Numbered from the stretch's first letter, positions 31,899 through 44,269 are shown. The stretch: 64,000 bases of DNA from Phocoena phocoena (GCF_963924675.1 NC_089224.1:65333464-65397463), one strand, 5' to 3'. Numbers and translations: made by a program. Notes: generated from the sequence alone by a model not told the origin.

Positions 31899-32111
31899 GG
31901 GCTTCCCTGGTGGCGCAGTGGTTGAGAGTCCGCCTGCCGATGCAGGGAACGCGGGTTCGTGCCCCGGTCCGGGAGGATCCCACATGCCGCAGAGCGGCTA
32001 GGCCCGTGAGCCATGGCTGCTGAGCCCGTGAGTCCAGAGCCTGTGCTCCGCATCAGGAGAGGCCACAACGGTGAGAGGCCCGCGTACCGCAAAAAAAAAA
32101 AAAACAACAAA
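31899..32111 (+). repeat. CHR SINE, short form
   Basis: GGCTTCCCTGGTGGCGCAGT to GCGTACCGC plus an A-rich tail, with AATTTTAGG before and AAATTTAGG after as target duplication. Confidence 0.94.
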
Positions 32112-32464
32112 AATTTAGGTCATGTCCAGTTGAATTCTTGGCATGGATTTATCTTTTGCAAATGAAAACAGCTATATACCAGAAAAAGAAGGAGGGGCAC
32201 AGGTATGAAATTTCATATAAATTTACCCTGCTGTTCAAAACTATGACTTCATGATCGTCTTTCTGTGTATACTACTATTAGAGTAAGAAATGGCTTCAGA
32301 TCCTTGGCTTGACTTAATTAACCATGACATTTTAAAGATCCCAATTAGTGGCCCCTGGGAATTTATAAAACTGAGCTCACTTATATCCTGATGTTTGCTA
32401 CAGAAACAATCTGAGCTCACCTGGTCGATTTTCTCTGGATGTATTATTTAAGATAAAATGTTTC

Positions 32465-34585
32465 AGCTCTCAACACACTGGGTATAGAGGGACTATACCT
32501 CAACATAACAAAGGCCATATATGACAAGCCCATAGCTAACATATTCAAGAGTGAAATGCTAAGAGCTTTCCCTCTGAGATCAGGAGCAACACAAGGATGC
32601 CCACACTCTCCACTTTTATTCAACATAATATTAGAAGTCCTAGCCAGAGCAATTAGGCAAGAAAAAAAGAAAAGGCATCGGAATCAGAAAGGAAGAAGTA
32701 AAGCTGTCACTATTTGCAGATGGCATGATATTATAGATACAAAACCCTAAAGGCTCCACCAAAAAACCGTTAGAACTAATAAACCATTTCAGTAAAGCTG
32801 CAGGATACAAAATCAATATGAAAAAATCAGTTGTGTTTCTAAACACCAACAATGAACTATCAGAAAGAGAAATTAAGAAAGCAATCCCATTTATAATTGC
32901 ATCAAAAATAAATAAAATGCTTAGGAATAAACTGAATCAAGAAGGTGAATGATCTGTATACTGAAAACTCTTAGACATTGATGAAAGAAATTGAAGGAAA
33001 TACACATACATGAAAAGGTATTTTATGTTCATGGATTGGATGAATTAATATTGTTAAAATGTCTACAGTACTCAAAGTGACCTACAGGTTCAATGCAATT
33101 CCTATAAAAATTCCAATGGCGTTTTTCACAGAAATAGAATAAACAATCCCAAAATTTGTGTGGAACTACAAAAGACCCTGAATAGCAAAAGCAATCTTGA
33201 GAAAGAAGAACAAAGCAAGAGGCATAACACTTCCTAATTTCAAACTGTACTACAAGGCAATCAAAACAGTATGGTATTGACGTAACTGAGACACATAGAT
33301 CAATGGAACAGAATTGAGAGCCCAGAAATAAACCACCACATATTTGGCCAATTAAGTTACAACCAAGGAGCCAAGAATATACAATAGGAAAAGGATAGTC
33401 TCTTAAATAAATGGTATTGCAAAACCTGGACAGCCACAAGCAGAAGAATGAAAGTACACCATACACCAAAAAAAGAATGAAAGTCTTACACCACACAAAA
33501 CAACTCAAAATGGATTAAATAAATGAACCTAAGACCTCAAACTATAAGACTCCTAGAAGAAAACATAGGTAGTAAGCTCCTTGACATGAGTCTTGGTGAT
33601 GATTTTTTTGGATTTGACACTGAAAGAAAAGGTAACAAAAGTAAAAAACAAATGGGACATCAAACTAAAAAGCTTCTACACAGCAAAGGAGAAGAAAATA
33701 TTTGCAAACCACTTATCTGATAAGGGGTTCATATCCAAAATATACAAGGCACTCATACAACTCAATAGCAAAAAGGGAATAATGCAATTAAAAATTGGCA
33801 AAGGACTTAAGTAGACATTTTTCCAAAGAAGGCATGAAAATGACCACAAGGTCCATGAAAAGGTGCTCAACATACTAATCATCATAAAAATGAATATTAA
33901 AACCACAATGAGATATCACATCACACCTGTTAGAAGGGCTCTCATCAGAAAGACGAGATAACAAAGGCTGGTGAGTATGTCAAGAAAAGGAATTCCTTGT
34001 ACACTACTGGTGAGACTATAAATAGGTACAGTCACCATGGAAAACAGTATGGAGGTGCCTCAAGAAATTAAAAATACAATTACCACATGATCTAGCAGTC
34101 CTACTTTTGGGGATATATCCAAAGGAAACAAAACTATTATCTCAAAGAAATCTATGCCCTTTATACTTGCATCGTTATTTACATCGTTATTTACAATAGC
34201 CAAGATACAGAAACAACCTCAGGGTCTGTTGATGGACAAATGGATAAAGAAAATGTGAGACATATCTATAGCTGTATCTTTACTTAGATATAGGTATAAT
34301 GGAATATTTATCAGCCTTAAGAAAAGAAGAAAATCCTGTCATTTTCAACAATATGGATAAACCTGGAGGGCATTACACTAAGTAAAATAAGCCATACAGA
34401 GAAAGACAAATACTGCATGGTATCACTTATATGTGAAATCTAAAAATAAATAAATGAATACATAAGTTTTTTTTTTAAAGTCAAACTCATGGAAACAGTA
34501 GAAAAGTGGTTGCCAGGGACTGCAGGGTAGGAGAAATGGCATGATATTGGTAAAAGGGTACAAACTTTCAGCAATTAAAAAAAAA
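32465..34585 (+). repeat. 5'-truncated L1 (ORF2 3' part and 3' UTR)
   Basis: 2.1 kb. It opens inside the ORF2 reverse transcriptase region (ACAACACAAGGATGCCCAC, then TTTGCAGATGGCATGATATT, the site of the FADD box, here FADGMI) and runs to the 3' UTR (CATGGTATCACTTATATGTG, then GTGGTTGCCAGGGACTGCAGG) and a poly(A). ATAAAATGTTTC at 32453-32464 and ATAGAATGTTTC at 34586-34597 are the target duplication. Stops and frameshifts break ORF2 throughout; the second catalytic Asp is replaced by Gly. No SINE has entered it, unlike the L1 at 36.85 kb. Confidence 0.92.
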
Positions 34586-35289
34586 ATAGAATGTTTCTAT
34601 TCTTATATAAGAGAGATAATAATCCAGAACCAGAGAGTTTAAGCCAATAAACCAGAACAGATTTTTTGAGCTGTCTACTGAAGACTTAAACTGTTGAGGA
34701 AAACACCTGTACCCAACAGGAAAATTGGCTCACAAAGACTTTCTGCTGCTCTAAAAAGAAAAGTCAAGCCCATTGAGGCTCCATCCAGTTAGAAATATTA
34801 GTGCAAGACAAGCCTCTATTTCCACTTGTGTTTCTGTGATATCTGGGAGCATTGGTAATGCCACATATTGACCCCAAAGTTTTTAGCCCCAATTTCTGCC
34901 ATGTTAAGTGGAAAAGTAGTTAAATGATATAGAAAGATAAAAGAGTGCACTGCCCAGTTACATTAACTTCCTACCCCTTCCTTCAATGCTGAGATTTTTC
35001 TAAAAGAAAGTGAATGAAATAAAACCAGAAGAGAAATAAAAGTTTAAAATCTCCAAGGTTCAAAAGTAATAGAAGTAAATGAATTTAGGGTCAGGGTTGC
35101 TGTGTAAGGCTGCCCAGGCTGTGCACTGCACAACTCTCAGCATTACTATTTATGAAGATTACAACAACCACAGTGTGATGTGAATGGTGCCACCTAGAGC
35201 TGTGCAAACTGTTCACAGCATATCCACCTGATCCTGCTGGAATTCATTTTGCCAGTTTATCAACAATTCTCCTCAAATGCTTCACCAAA

Positions 35290-36000
35290 CATTCCTAAAA
35301 TCTGCCCTCCTACCAACCCCCAATTCAGGTCTACATCATTTCTTATCTGTATTATTGCAGAAGCTTTCTTGCTTCCACCTCCCTCCCCTTCTTTTAGCTC
35401 ATCACCCATGCTGCCTCCAGAGTGAGCTTCCAAAAGTATAAATATGATCTTTACCTCTATAAAACCTTAGCAGGACCAGGTCAGACAAGACCAAGTCCAA
35501 GTATCATAGCATAAAAAGTGAACTTCTCTGACCTAACCCTGCACTGACACCACAGAATAATTAAGCTTTTCTCACCCTTCACTCTCAACATTTGGCTACA
35601 AGTCCAAATCCCCAGCTCCCTAAAGACTCTATGCTGTTTCACATGGTTCTGAGACTTGGCCAGCATTGAATCCATTTTTGTCCTTATTACCCACTTTTCT
35701 GCCTCGGGCATTCATTTTACCTGAAAAATGTTCTCAGCACAACCTTGCTGACCCCTCCTGCACTCAGCCTCTTAACCTGGACACCCTTGATTGTTCCATA
35801 ATCTCACAGCACCTCATGTTTCTCCTTCCCAGCACTGATGGCAAAGGGAATTCACTACTCTAGAATTTTTCCCTTCTCCTGGACTATACACTCCAAGAGG
35901 ACAGAACTTCATCTCCCCCTTTTACTGCTGTAGCTCCAGCATCTAGCACAGTTCCTTGCATACAATAAGAGCTCCACAAATGTCAAATAAATGTGTTGTA
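35290..36000 (+). repeat. L2-like LINE stretch, sense
   Basis: CATGCTGCCTCCAGAGTGAGC, CTCCTGGACTATACACTCCAAGAGGACAG and CTAGCACAGTTCCTTGCATACAATAAGAGCTC, ending CAAATAAATG, fit an extended L2 3' region. Diverged; ends approximate. Confidence 0.6.
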
Positions 36001-36149
36001 ATTATGTGTTTACCAGTACAGCCCAAGTAAAGTTCAAATAAACCCAGCTCCTGAAGTGTTAACAAGAAATATAACTTTTACAGAAAAATGGTTGGGGGGT
36101 GTCAATTGAGGGTGTAGAGGAGGGGAGAAATCCTTTTCCTCTACCCATT

Positions 36150-36595
36150 TTAGATTGTTCAGCTGGGGGGGCTATAAATTAGACTGGCAAGAGACAAATT
36201 AAGGGGAGAAAAACAAACAGAAGTTTATTAACACGTGCATTGCACATGCATTCACAGGTATTGAGTACTAAGTATTGAGTAGCTCAAATGGGTGGTTGGA
36301 ATTTGGGTTTAATATACCAACTTAGGTTAAACAAAGGCAAAAGGGTTTTGGGTGGCTTTTGAGCATGTAAGGGAAGTAATGGGAAAGTGACCAGGAGAAG
36401 TATGATAAACAAGGGTTGTTTAGTAATGTTTGTTATACAGATTTAAGTTGCTGCCCTCTCCACTGGTAAGAACTGTTAAGAGTCCTCCTCTTCCTGGCAA
36501 AGGGGAGGGAGATAGCTGTACAAATTGAAATTCCTTTAGAAATGTAAATTTCCGAGGAGGGGAGTAGGAGGGCATGGAGCTCTCCTCCTACCATC
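36150..36595 (-). mobile_element. LTR-like element, antisense, family unassigned
   Basis: AAACAAACAGAAGTTTATTAACACGTGCAT carries a reversed AATAAA. The same motif (CAAACAAAAGTTTAATAACAT) occurs in the LTR-like elements near 44.99 and 52.66 kb. A LINE-like ATACATCTACA and a SINE follow. Boundaries uncertain. Confidence 0.45.
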
Positions 36596-36610
36596 AAAAA
36601 TACATCTACA

Positions 36611-36822
36611 GGGCTTCCCTGGTGGCGCAGTGGTTGAGAGTCCGCCTGCCAATGCAGGGGACACGGGTTCGTGCCCCGGTCCGGGAAGATATCACATGCC
36701 GCGGGGCGGCTGGGCCTGTGAGCCATGGCCGCTGAGCCTGCGCGTCCAGAGCCTGTGCTCCGCAACGGGAGAGGCCACAACAGTGAGAGGTCCGCGTACC
36801 ACAAAAAAACAAAACAACAACA
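36611..36822 (+). repeat. CHR SINE, short form
   Basis: GGGCTTCCCTGGTGGCGCAG to CGCGTACCACAAAAAAAC. AAAAATACATCTACA is repeated on both sides (about 36596-36610 and 36827-36842). Confidence 0.95.
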
Positions 36823-37865
36823 TCAAAAAAATACATCTACATACAGAGCATTCTCACTGAAAACAAACTGAAGATGGTCAGGAAGACTCTTGTACAACCA
36901 GGGCTATAAGAAAGAGTCACACAGAATTGGGTAGGAAGGGAAGAGAAGTGATAAGGTCAGGACATACACCCCTGGGAGGGGACACAGAGGAGGAGGGTGA
37001 TTACACAGTCTCGGAGATCCTCCCTAGGAAACAAGTAGCTGGAGCCACATATTGAGTGCCCCAGGCCTGGGGTCCAACGCAGGAAAGACAAATCCCCCTA
37101 GCTGGTTTGAAAACCAGTGGGACTAACAGGAGGGCTGTAAGAAACCTGGACTCTGCTCGTGAAGAGCACACACACATTTGCTCACTCCCAACACAAGGCA
37201 GAGGAAGCAGATTGAAACTACCGGAGACTCTGGCCGTTTTCCCATGACCACCCCAGCATGTGCACCAGCCCGAGCTGAGCACCCACTCCAGCCCCTACTG
37301 CTCCATAGCGCAGCTCAACACCAGCCTGAGGGCGGCAGCCAAGGGGAGCCATTGCTGGCATTACAGAGGCAGCAAATCAGGAGAGGTCCAGGGCACTGAC
37401 TGGGGCTAGGACCGCCATAGCCTTCTCCCCTACCCATGCCAAGTGCCCGCTCAAGCCCCACTTGCTCCAGCACTGCTCCCTTTTGGAGTGAGAGTGCCAG
37501 TACTGGGTAGTGCACATTAAGAGGGAATGGAACCAGCTCAGACCCAGCCCTCAGAGCTTTTGTTCCAGAAACTTGTGACCCACCCCTGCCCCCAATAGGG
37601 TGGTGCTGGCCACTGAGCAGAGTAGAAGCCCCACACACCTGGCTCTGGCTCTAGCCCCTCCATCTCCAGCCTCACTTCCTACCAAGAAGAGAGTTGCCAG
37701 CACACTCCGTGGGGAAGACATGACTCATTCTCACATCAGATCAAGCTCTACCACCAAAGCCAGTGGGCACTCACAGACTGTACAGGGCCAATCCCATACA
37801 AGAACATCCCTTCAAGACCTAAATAGGTAACTATTTCACCTGATTTCATAGAGAAATTAGGCAAA

Positions 37866-38965
37866 ATGAGAAGACAGAGGAATTTTTTTCAAATGAAAGA
37901 ACAAGAGAAAATATCTGAAAGAACAGCTAATGAGAGAGAAATAATTTACCAGGGCTTCCCTGGTGGCGTAGTGGTTGGGAGTCCGCCTGCAGATGCAGCG
38001 GACACGAGTTCATGCCCCAGTCCGGGAAGATCCCACGTGCCGCAGAGTGGCTGGGCCCGTGAGCCATGGCCGCTGAGCCTGCGCATCTGGAGCCTGTGCT
38101 CCACAACGGGAGAGGCCACAGCAGGGAGAGGCCCGCGTACCAAAAAAAAAAAACAAAACAAAATGTACCAGATAAGAGTTCAAAGCATTAGTAATAAGAA
38201 TGCTAACTGTATGAGGGAAAAGAACAGATGAACACAGTGAGGACGCTAACGAGGAACTAGAAAATGAAAAAAAAAAGAACCAGTCAAAACTGAAGAATAC
38301 AATAACTGAAATGAAAAACACGCTAGAAGAAATTAATAGGAGGCTAGGTGATACAGAAGAATGTATAAGGGATCTGGAAGATAGAATAATGGAAATAATC
38401 CAATCAGAACAAAAACAACCCCACAAATTTTTAAAAATGAGAATAGTTTAAGGGACCTCTGGGACAACATGAAGCATACCAACATTCACATGATAGGAAT
38501 CACAGAAGGAGAAGACCCAGAGAAAAGGATCGAAAATGTATTTGATGAAATTATGGCTGAAAACTTCCTAAACAGGAAGAAGATATCCATGTACAGGAAG
38601 CACAGAGGGTCCCAAACAGGTGAACCCAAACAGACCCACACAAAAACATATCATAATTAAAATGGCAAACGTTGAGGATAAAGAGAAAAATTCTAAAGGC
38701 AACAAGAGAAAAACTAAAGACTCATATACAAGGAAACTCCCACAAGGCTATTAACTGATTTGTCTGCAGAAACTTTGCAGGCCAGAAGGGAGTGGCATGA
38801 TTTATTTAAAGTGCTGTACGGGGAAATTCTGCAACCTAGGACACTCTACACAGCAAGATAATTATTTAGAATTAAAGGAGAAATAACGAACTTCTCAGAC
38901 AAGAAAAAACAAAAAGATTTCATCAATACTAAACCTATCCTAAAAGAAATGTTAGAGGGTCTTCT
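37866..38965 (+). pseudogene. L1 ORF1 remnant (RNA-binding protein)
   Basis: ORF1 begins around ATG 37866 (MRRQRNFFQMKEQEKISERT), is interrupted by a SINE at 37952, and resumes with a coiled-coil-like stretch. The MIGITEGEDPEKRIENVFDE part (from about 38490) lies in the RNA-recognition region of L1 ORF1 proteins. AGAGTGGCATGATTTATTTAAAGTGCTG and CTAAAAGAAATGTTAGAGGG mark the C-terminal end. Several stops and frame changes disable it. Normally the protein coats L1 RNA as a trimer. Confidence 0.8.
37952..38155 (+). repeat. CHR SINE, short form, inside L1 ORF1
   Basis: GGGCTTCCCTGGTGGCGTAG to CGCGTACC plus an A-rich tail. AATAATTTACCA on the left and AAAATGTACCAG on the right suggest a decayed duplication. 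Confidence 0.92.
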
Positions 38966-39216
38966 GTAAGTGGAAAAGAAAAGGCTATAACAAGAGTGAG
39001 AGTCAATAGGAAAGGAAAAATCTCACTAGTAAAGGCACATATACAGTAAAGTCTGTAGATCAACAACCTAAATAAGCTATTACAAAGACTAAAAGACAAA
39101 AAAAATTGTAAAATCAACTATAACTACAATAAACAGTGAAAGGATAATATGAAGATATAAAATATGACAGCAAAAACACAAAATGTGGCAGAGGGGAGTA
39201 AAAAAAAGGTAGATCT

Positions 39217-39420
39217 AGGGCTTCCCTGGTGGCGCAGTGGTTGAGAGTCCGCCTGCCGATGCAGGGGACACGGGTTCGTGCCCCTGTCTGGGAAGATCCC
39301 ACATGTCACGGAGCGGCTGGGCCCATGAGCCATGGCCACTGAGCCTGCATGTCCAGAGCCTGTGTTCTGCAACAGGAGAGGCCACAACAGTGAGAGGCCC
39401 GTGTACCGCCAAAAAAAAAA
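39217..39420 (+). repeat. CHR SINE, short form, inside L1
   Basis: GGGCTTCCCTGGTGGCGCAG to GTGTACCGCC plus poly(A). AAAAAAAGGTAGATCT appears before (39201-39216) and after (about 39421-39436). Confidence 0.95.
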
Positions 39421-40716
39421 AAAAAAAGGTAGATCTTTTGGGATGTGTTTGAACTTAAATGACTACCAGTTTAAAACAAGTAGACAAAGTTATAGATCAA
39501 CATATACAAAGCATATGGTAACCAATAATCAAAAACCTACAATAGATATACAAAAACTAGAGAGCATACCATTGTAGCAAATAATCAAGCCACAAGGGAA
39601 GAAACTAAAAGAAGGACAGAGAAGAACTATAAAAAGAACCAGAAAACAAGTAACAAAATGGCAATAAGTAAATACCTATCAATAATCTCTTTAAATGTTA
39701 ATGGACTAAATGCTCCAATCAAAAGACATAGAGTGGCTGATTGGATAAAAAACATGACTCATCCATTTGCTGCTTACAAGAGATTCACTTCAGAGCTAAA
39801 GACACCAAGAGACTGAAAGTAAGAAGATGGAAAAAGATATTTCATGCAAATGAAAACGACAAGAAAGCATGGGTGGCAATACTCATATCAGACAAAATAG
39901 ACTTTAAAATAAAGTCTATAACAAGTAACAAAGAAAGGCATTATATAATGATAAAGGCATCCATACAAGAAGAGGATATAATGCTTGTTAACATATGTGT
40001 ACCTAATATAGGAGCACCTAAATATATAAAGCAAGTATTAACAACCATAATAGAAGAGATTGACAATAATACAATAATAGTAGGGGATTTTAATACCCCA
40101 CTTGCATCAATGGACAAATAACCCAGACAGAAAACCAATAAAGAAATAGTAATCTTAAATGCCTCATTAGATCAGCTGAACTTAATAGATATCTTCCAAA
40201 AAACAGCAAAATACATTCTTTTCAAATGCACAAGGAACATTCTCCAGGATAGATCATATGCTATGTCACAAAACAAGTCTGAACAAATTTAAGAGGATAG
40301 AAATTATATCAAGAAATATTTCTGACAATAGTATGAAACTAGAAACCAATTACAGGAAGAAAAGTGGGAAAAACACAAACACATGGAGACTAAACAACAT
40401 GATACTAAAAAATCAATGAGTCAATGAAGAAATTAAAGAGGAAATCTGAAAATACCTTGAGACAAATGGAAATAAAAAACATAACTTTCCAAAATCTATG
40501 GGATGCAGCAAAAGCAGTTCCAAGAGGGACATTTATAGCTATATAGGCCTACATCAAGAAACAAGAAAAATATCAAAAAGCAGCCTAACCTACTATCTAA
40601 AGGAGTTAGAAAGAGAAGAACAAACAAATCTGAAAGTCGGCAGAAAGAAGGAAATAATAAAGATCAGAGAGAAAATAAATAAAATAGAGATCAAAAAACA
40701 TTAGGAAAGATCAATG

Positions 40717-41066
40717 GGGCCTCCCTGGTGGTGCAATGGTTAAGAATTAGCCTGCCAATGCAGGGAACACGGGTTCAAGCCCTGGTCCAGAAAGATCCCA
40801 CATGCCGTGGAGCAACTAAGCCCATGCCCCACAACTACTGAGCCTGCACTCTAGAGCCCGTGAGCCACAACTACTGAGCCCGTGTGCCACACCTACTAAA
40901 GCCTGCACACCTAGAGCCCATGCTCTGCAACAAGAGAAGCCACCACAATAAGAAGCCTATGCACCACAACAAAGAGCAGCCCCTGCTCACAACTAGAGAA
41001 AGCCCGTGTGCAGCAATGAAGACCCAACGCAGCCAAAAATAAATGAATAAATAAATTTTTTTTTTT
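40717..41066 (+). repeat. CHR SINE, long form, inside L1 ORF2
   Basis: GGCCTCCCTGGTGGTGCAAT to GACCCAACGCAGCC plus an AAAT tail. AAAGATCAATG on the left and AAATCAATGAAACC on the right mark the target site. Confidence 0.93.
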
Positions 41067-41317
41067 AAATCAATGAAACCAAGAGCTGGGTTTTTGAAAA
41101 GATAAACAAAACTGATAAGCCTTTAGCTATGCTTATCAAGAAAAAAAGACAGAAGACCCAAATAAACAAAATAAAAAATTAAAGAGGAGAAATTTTTAAA
41201 AAGACAAGATATCACAGAGATATAAAAAATCATTAAGAGAATACTACAAATAGTTGTATGCCAATAAATTGGATAATCTAGAAGAAATGGACAAATATTT
41301 AGAAAAATACAGCCTTT

Positions 41318-41650
41318 GGGACTTCCCTGGTGGTCCAGTGGTAAAGAATCTGCCTTACAATGCAGGGGATGCGGGTTCCATCCCTGGTCAGGGAACTAAG
41401 ATCCCACATGTCATGGGGCAACTAAGCCCACATGCCACAACTACTGAGCTCATGTGCCTCAACTAGAGCCCACATGCTGCAAACTACAGAGCCCACGCAC
41501 TCTGGAGCCTGTGCGCCACAACTAGAGAGAGAAAATCCGCACGTCACAGCTAGAGAGAAGCCCGTGCACCACAACAAAGAGCCCGCACACTGCAACGAAA
41601 GATCCCGCATGCCGCAACACCCAATGCAGCCAAACAAAAAATAAAATTTT
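41318..41650 (+). repeat. CHR SINE, old form, inside L1 ORF2
   Basis: GGGACTTCCCTGGTGGTCCAG, GGTCAGGGAACTAAGATCCC, ending CCAATGCAGCCAAACAAAAA. An exact AAAAATACAGCCTTT at 41303-41317 and 41651-41665. The exact duplication shows that the old form was still inserting after this L1 arrived. Confidence 0.94.
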
Positions 41651-42209
41651 AAAAATACAGCCTTTAAGACTGAATCATGAAGTAATACACAATCTGAACA
41701 AAATGATCACTAGTAGTGAAATTGAATTTGTAAAAAAAAAAAAAAAAAAAAAATCCCAGCATACAAAAGTTCAGGACTTGATGGCTTCACAAGGAATTTA
41801 CCAAACATATAAAGAAGAGCTAATGCCTATCCTTCTCAAACCATTCCAAACATTGAAGAGGAGGGGACACTCCCAAATTCATCCTACAAGGTCACCATTA
41901 CCCTGATACCAAAACCACAAAAAGACACTAAAAAAAAAAAGTACAAGCCAATATCTCTGATGAATATAGATGCAAAAATACTCAACACAATATTAGCAAA
42001 CAATACGTAAAAAGGATCATACACCATGATCAAGTGAGATTTCCAGGGATGCAGAGTGGTTCAATATCCACAAATCAATCAATGTGATATACCACTTTAA
42101 CAAAAGGAAGGATAAAAATCACATGATCATCTCAATAAATGCAGAAAAAGCATTTGATAAAATTCAAAATCCATTCATGATAAAAACTCTCATCAAAGTT
42201 GGTATTGGG

Positions 42210-42413
42210 GGCTTCCCTGGTGGTGCAGTGGTTGACAGTCTGCCTGCCGATGCAGGGGACATGGGTTCGTGCCCCGGTCCGGGAAGATCCCACATGCCGC
42301 AGAGCGGCTGGGCCCGTGAGCCATGGCCACTGAGCCTGTGCGTCTGGAGCCTGTGCTCCACAACGGGAGAGGCCACAGCAGTGAGAGGCCTGCATACCAC
42401 AAAAAAAAAAAAA
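42210..42413 (+). repeat. CHR SINE, short form, inside L1 reverse transcriptase
   Basis: GGCTTCCCTGGTGGTGCAGT to TGCATACCAC plus poly(A). An exact AAAGTTGGTATTGGG at 42195-42209 and 42414-42428. Confidence 0.96.
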
Positions 42414-43164
42414 AAAGTTGGTATTGGGAACATATCTCAACATGATAAAGGCCATTAACGACAAACCCACAGCTAACATCATACTCAGTGAAAAGCTGAA
42501 AGCATTTCCTCTAAAATCAGGAATACGACAAGGATGCCCACTCTCACCACTTCTATTTAACATAGTATTGGAAGTCCTAGCCACAGTAATCAGATAAGAA
42601 AAAGTATAAGGCATCCAAATTGCAAGGGAATAAGTAAAAGTATCATTATGCAAATGACATGATACTATATATAAAACCCTAAAGTTGCCACCAAAAAAAC
42701 TATTAGAACTAATAAACAACTTCAGTAAAGTCATAGGATACAAGATTAACGTACAGAAATCTGTAGCTTTTCTATACATTATAATGAACTGTCAGAAGGA
42801 GAATTCAAGAAAACAATCCCATTTACAATTGTTTTGAAAGGAATAAAATACCAAGGAATAAATTTAACCAAGGAGGCGAAAGATCTATACCCTGAAAACT
42901 GTAAAACACTGATGAGGGAAATTGAAGCTGATACAAAGAAATGGCAAGATGTTCCATATTCATGAATTGGAAGAATTTTTTTTAATGTACATACTACCCA
43001 AAGCAATCTACAGATTTAATGCTCTCCCTATCAAAATAGCCATGACATTTTTCACAGAACTAGAACAAAAAAATCTTAGAATTTATATGTAACCACAAAA
43101 GACCCCAAATAGCCAAAGCAATCTTGAGAAAAAAGAACAAAGCTGGAGGTATCACACTCCCTGA

Positions 43165-43280
43165 CTTCAGACTATACTATAAAACTACAGTAATCAAAAT
43201 AGTATGGTACTGGCACAAAAACCTTCAGACTATACTATAAAACTACAGTAATCAAAATAGTATGGTACTGGCACAAAAAC
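43165..43280 (+). repeat. Exact 58-bp tandem duplication inside L1
   Basis: The 58-bp unit starting CTTCAGACTATACTATAAAA and ending GGCACAAAAAC occurs at 43165-43222 and again, without mismatch, at 43223-43280. Ordinary L1 ORF2 has one copy. Confidence 0.93.
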
Positions 43281-43392
43281 AGACCCATAGATCAATGAAA
43301 CAGAATAGAGAGCCCAGAAATAAGCCCATGCTCCTATGGTCAATTAATCTATGACAGTGGAGGCAAGAATATACAATGGAGAAAAAACAGTC

Positions 43393-43463
43393 AATCCCTG
43401 GTGGGGGAACTAAGATCCTGCAAGCTGCACGCTGCCAAAAAAAAAAAAAAAAAAAAAAAAAAA
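43393..43463 (+). repeat. 5'-truncated CHR SINE piece with long poly(A)
   Basis: AATCCCTGGTGGGGGAACTAAGATCCTGCAAGC is the middle of an old-form SINE, followed by about 29 A. The tRNA-like head is missing, and L1 ORF2 sequence abuts directly. Confidence 0.85.
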
Positions 43464-43629
43464 GGTGGGCAGGAGTATTTGCATAAAACCTAAGCACACT
43501 CTCCTATATACTATAAATCATCTCTAGATTACTTATAATACCTAATACAATGTAAATGGTATGTAAATAGCTGTCAGCTCCCAGCAAATTCAAGTTTTGT
43601 TTCTTAGAAATTTCTGGAATTTGCCAAGC

Positions 43630-43728
43630 CATGCAGTATGAGGCATCTTAGTTCTCCGACCATGGATTGAACCCATGCCCCCTGCAGTAGAAGCGCAGAA
43701 TCCTAACCACTAGACGGTCAGGGAATTC
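43630..43728 (-). repeat. CHR SINE, old form, antisense fragment
   Basis: ATCTTAGTTCTCCGACCATGG and CCTAACCACTAGACGGTCAGGGAATTCCC, both reversed old-form landmarks. Confidence 0.85.
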
Positions 43729-43943
43729 CCCAGAGAAGAATATTTTCTATTTTCTATTCATAGTTGGCTGAACAAACAGATGCTGGACCCATGGATGCAA
43801 ACAGCTAAATATATAGTTATTTATCATAAACTGTGTCATTAACATTAATAGGTCATGAGCTTATTATTATTTCTAAATTAATGAATATTTTGAATATAAA
43901 ATTAATAAGTACATAAAAATTTCTCAGTTTTAATTTTAAATAT

Positions 43944-44268
43944 GTGGCTTCCCTGGTGGCACAGTGGTTAAGAATCTGCCTACCAATGCAGGGAACACAG
44001 GTTCAAGCCCTGGTCCAGGAAGATCCTACATGCCACACAGCAACTGAGCCCGTGTGCCACAACTGTTGAGTCTGCGCTCTAGAGCCCGAGAGCCACAACT
44101 ACTCAAGCCTGTGCACCTGGAGCCCATGCTTCGCAACAGGAGAGGCCACAGCAGTAAGCCCGCGCACCGCAACAAAGAGTAGCCCCCGATCACCGCAACT
44201 AAAGCCCACGGTGCAGCAACGAAGACCCAACGCAGCCAAAAATAAATAAATATATAAATTAAAAAAAA
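43944..44268 (+). repeat. CHR SINE, long form
   Basis: GGCTTCCCTGGTGGCACAGT to GACCCAACGCAGCC plus an AAAT tail. TTTTAAATATG before and TTTTTTAATATGG after. Confidence 0.92.
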
Positions 44269-44269
44269 T

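Larger units (their letters stand above)
36850..43392 (+). repeat. Decayed L1, 5' UTR to ORF2, interrupted by five SINEs
   Basis: An L1 5' UTR (GGACACAGAGGAGGAGGG, AGTCTCGGAGATCCTCCC), ORF1, the inter-ORF region and most of ORF2 are present in order. SINEs break it at 37952, 39217, 40717, 41318 and 42210. Without them it is about 5.2 kb. It keeps its 5' region but loses its 3' end at 43392, the reverse of usual L1 truncation. No 3' UTR or own poly(A) is seen. Confidence 0.9.
39658..43392 (+). pseudogene. L1 ORF2 remnant (endonuclease and reverse transcriptase)
   Basis: The ORF2 start ATG is at 39658; SIISLNVNGLN carries the endonuclease N-terminal Asn. A frame change follows by about 39745. 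The other frame gives SICCLQEIHF (ETH region altered to EIH) and GDFNTPL. Near 42135 the reverse transcriptase reads [10 protein letters not shown], with Asn for the catalytic Asp of [10 protein letters not shown]. Near 42645 the FADD-like box reads as ANDMI. Three SINEs interrupt it. The sequence stops in the C-terminal third of ORF2. Clearly dead. Confidence 0.85.

Noticed and set aside
42132..42779. 215-codon ORF on the - strand at 42.1-42.8 kb
   Set aside because: It is the antisense reading of L1 ORF2 plus an inserted SINE. The SINE-derived peptide pattern recurs in most SINE copies of the window.
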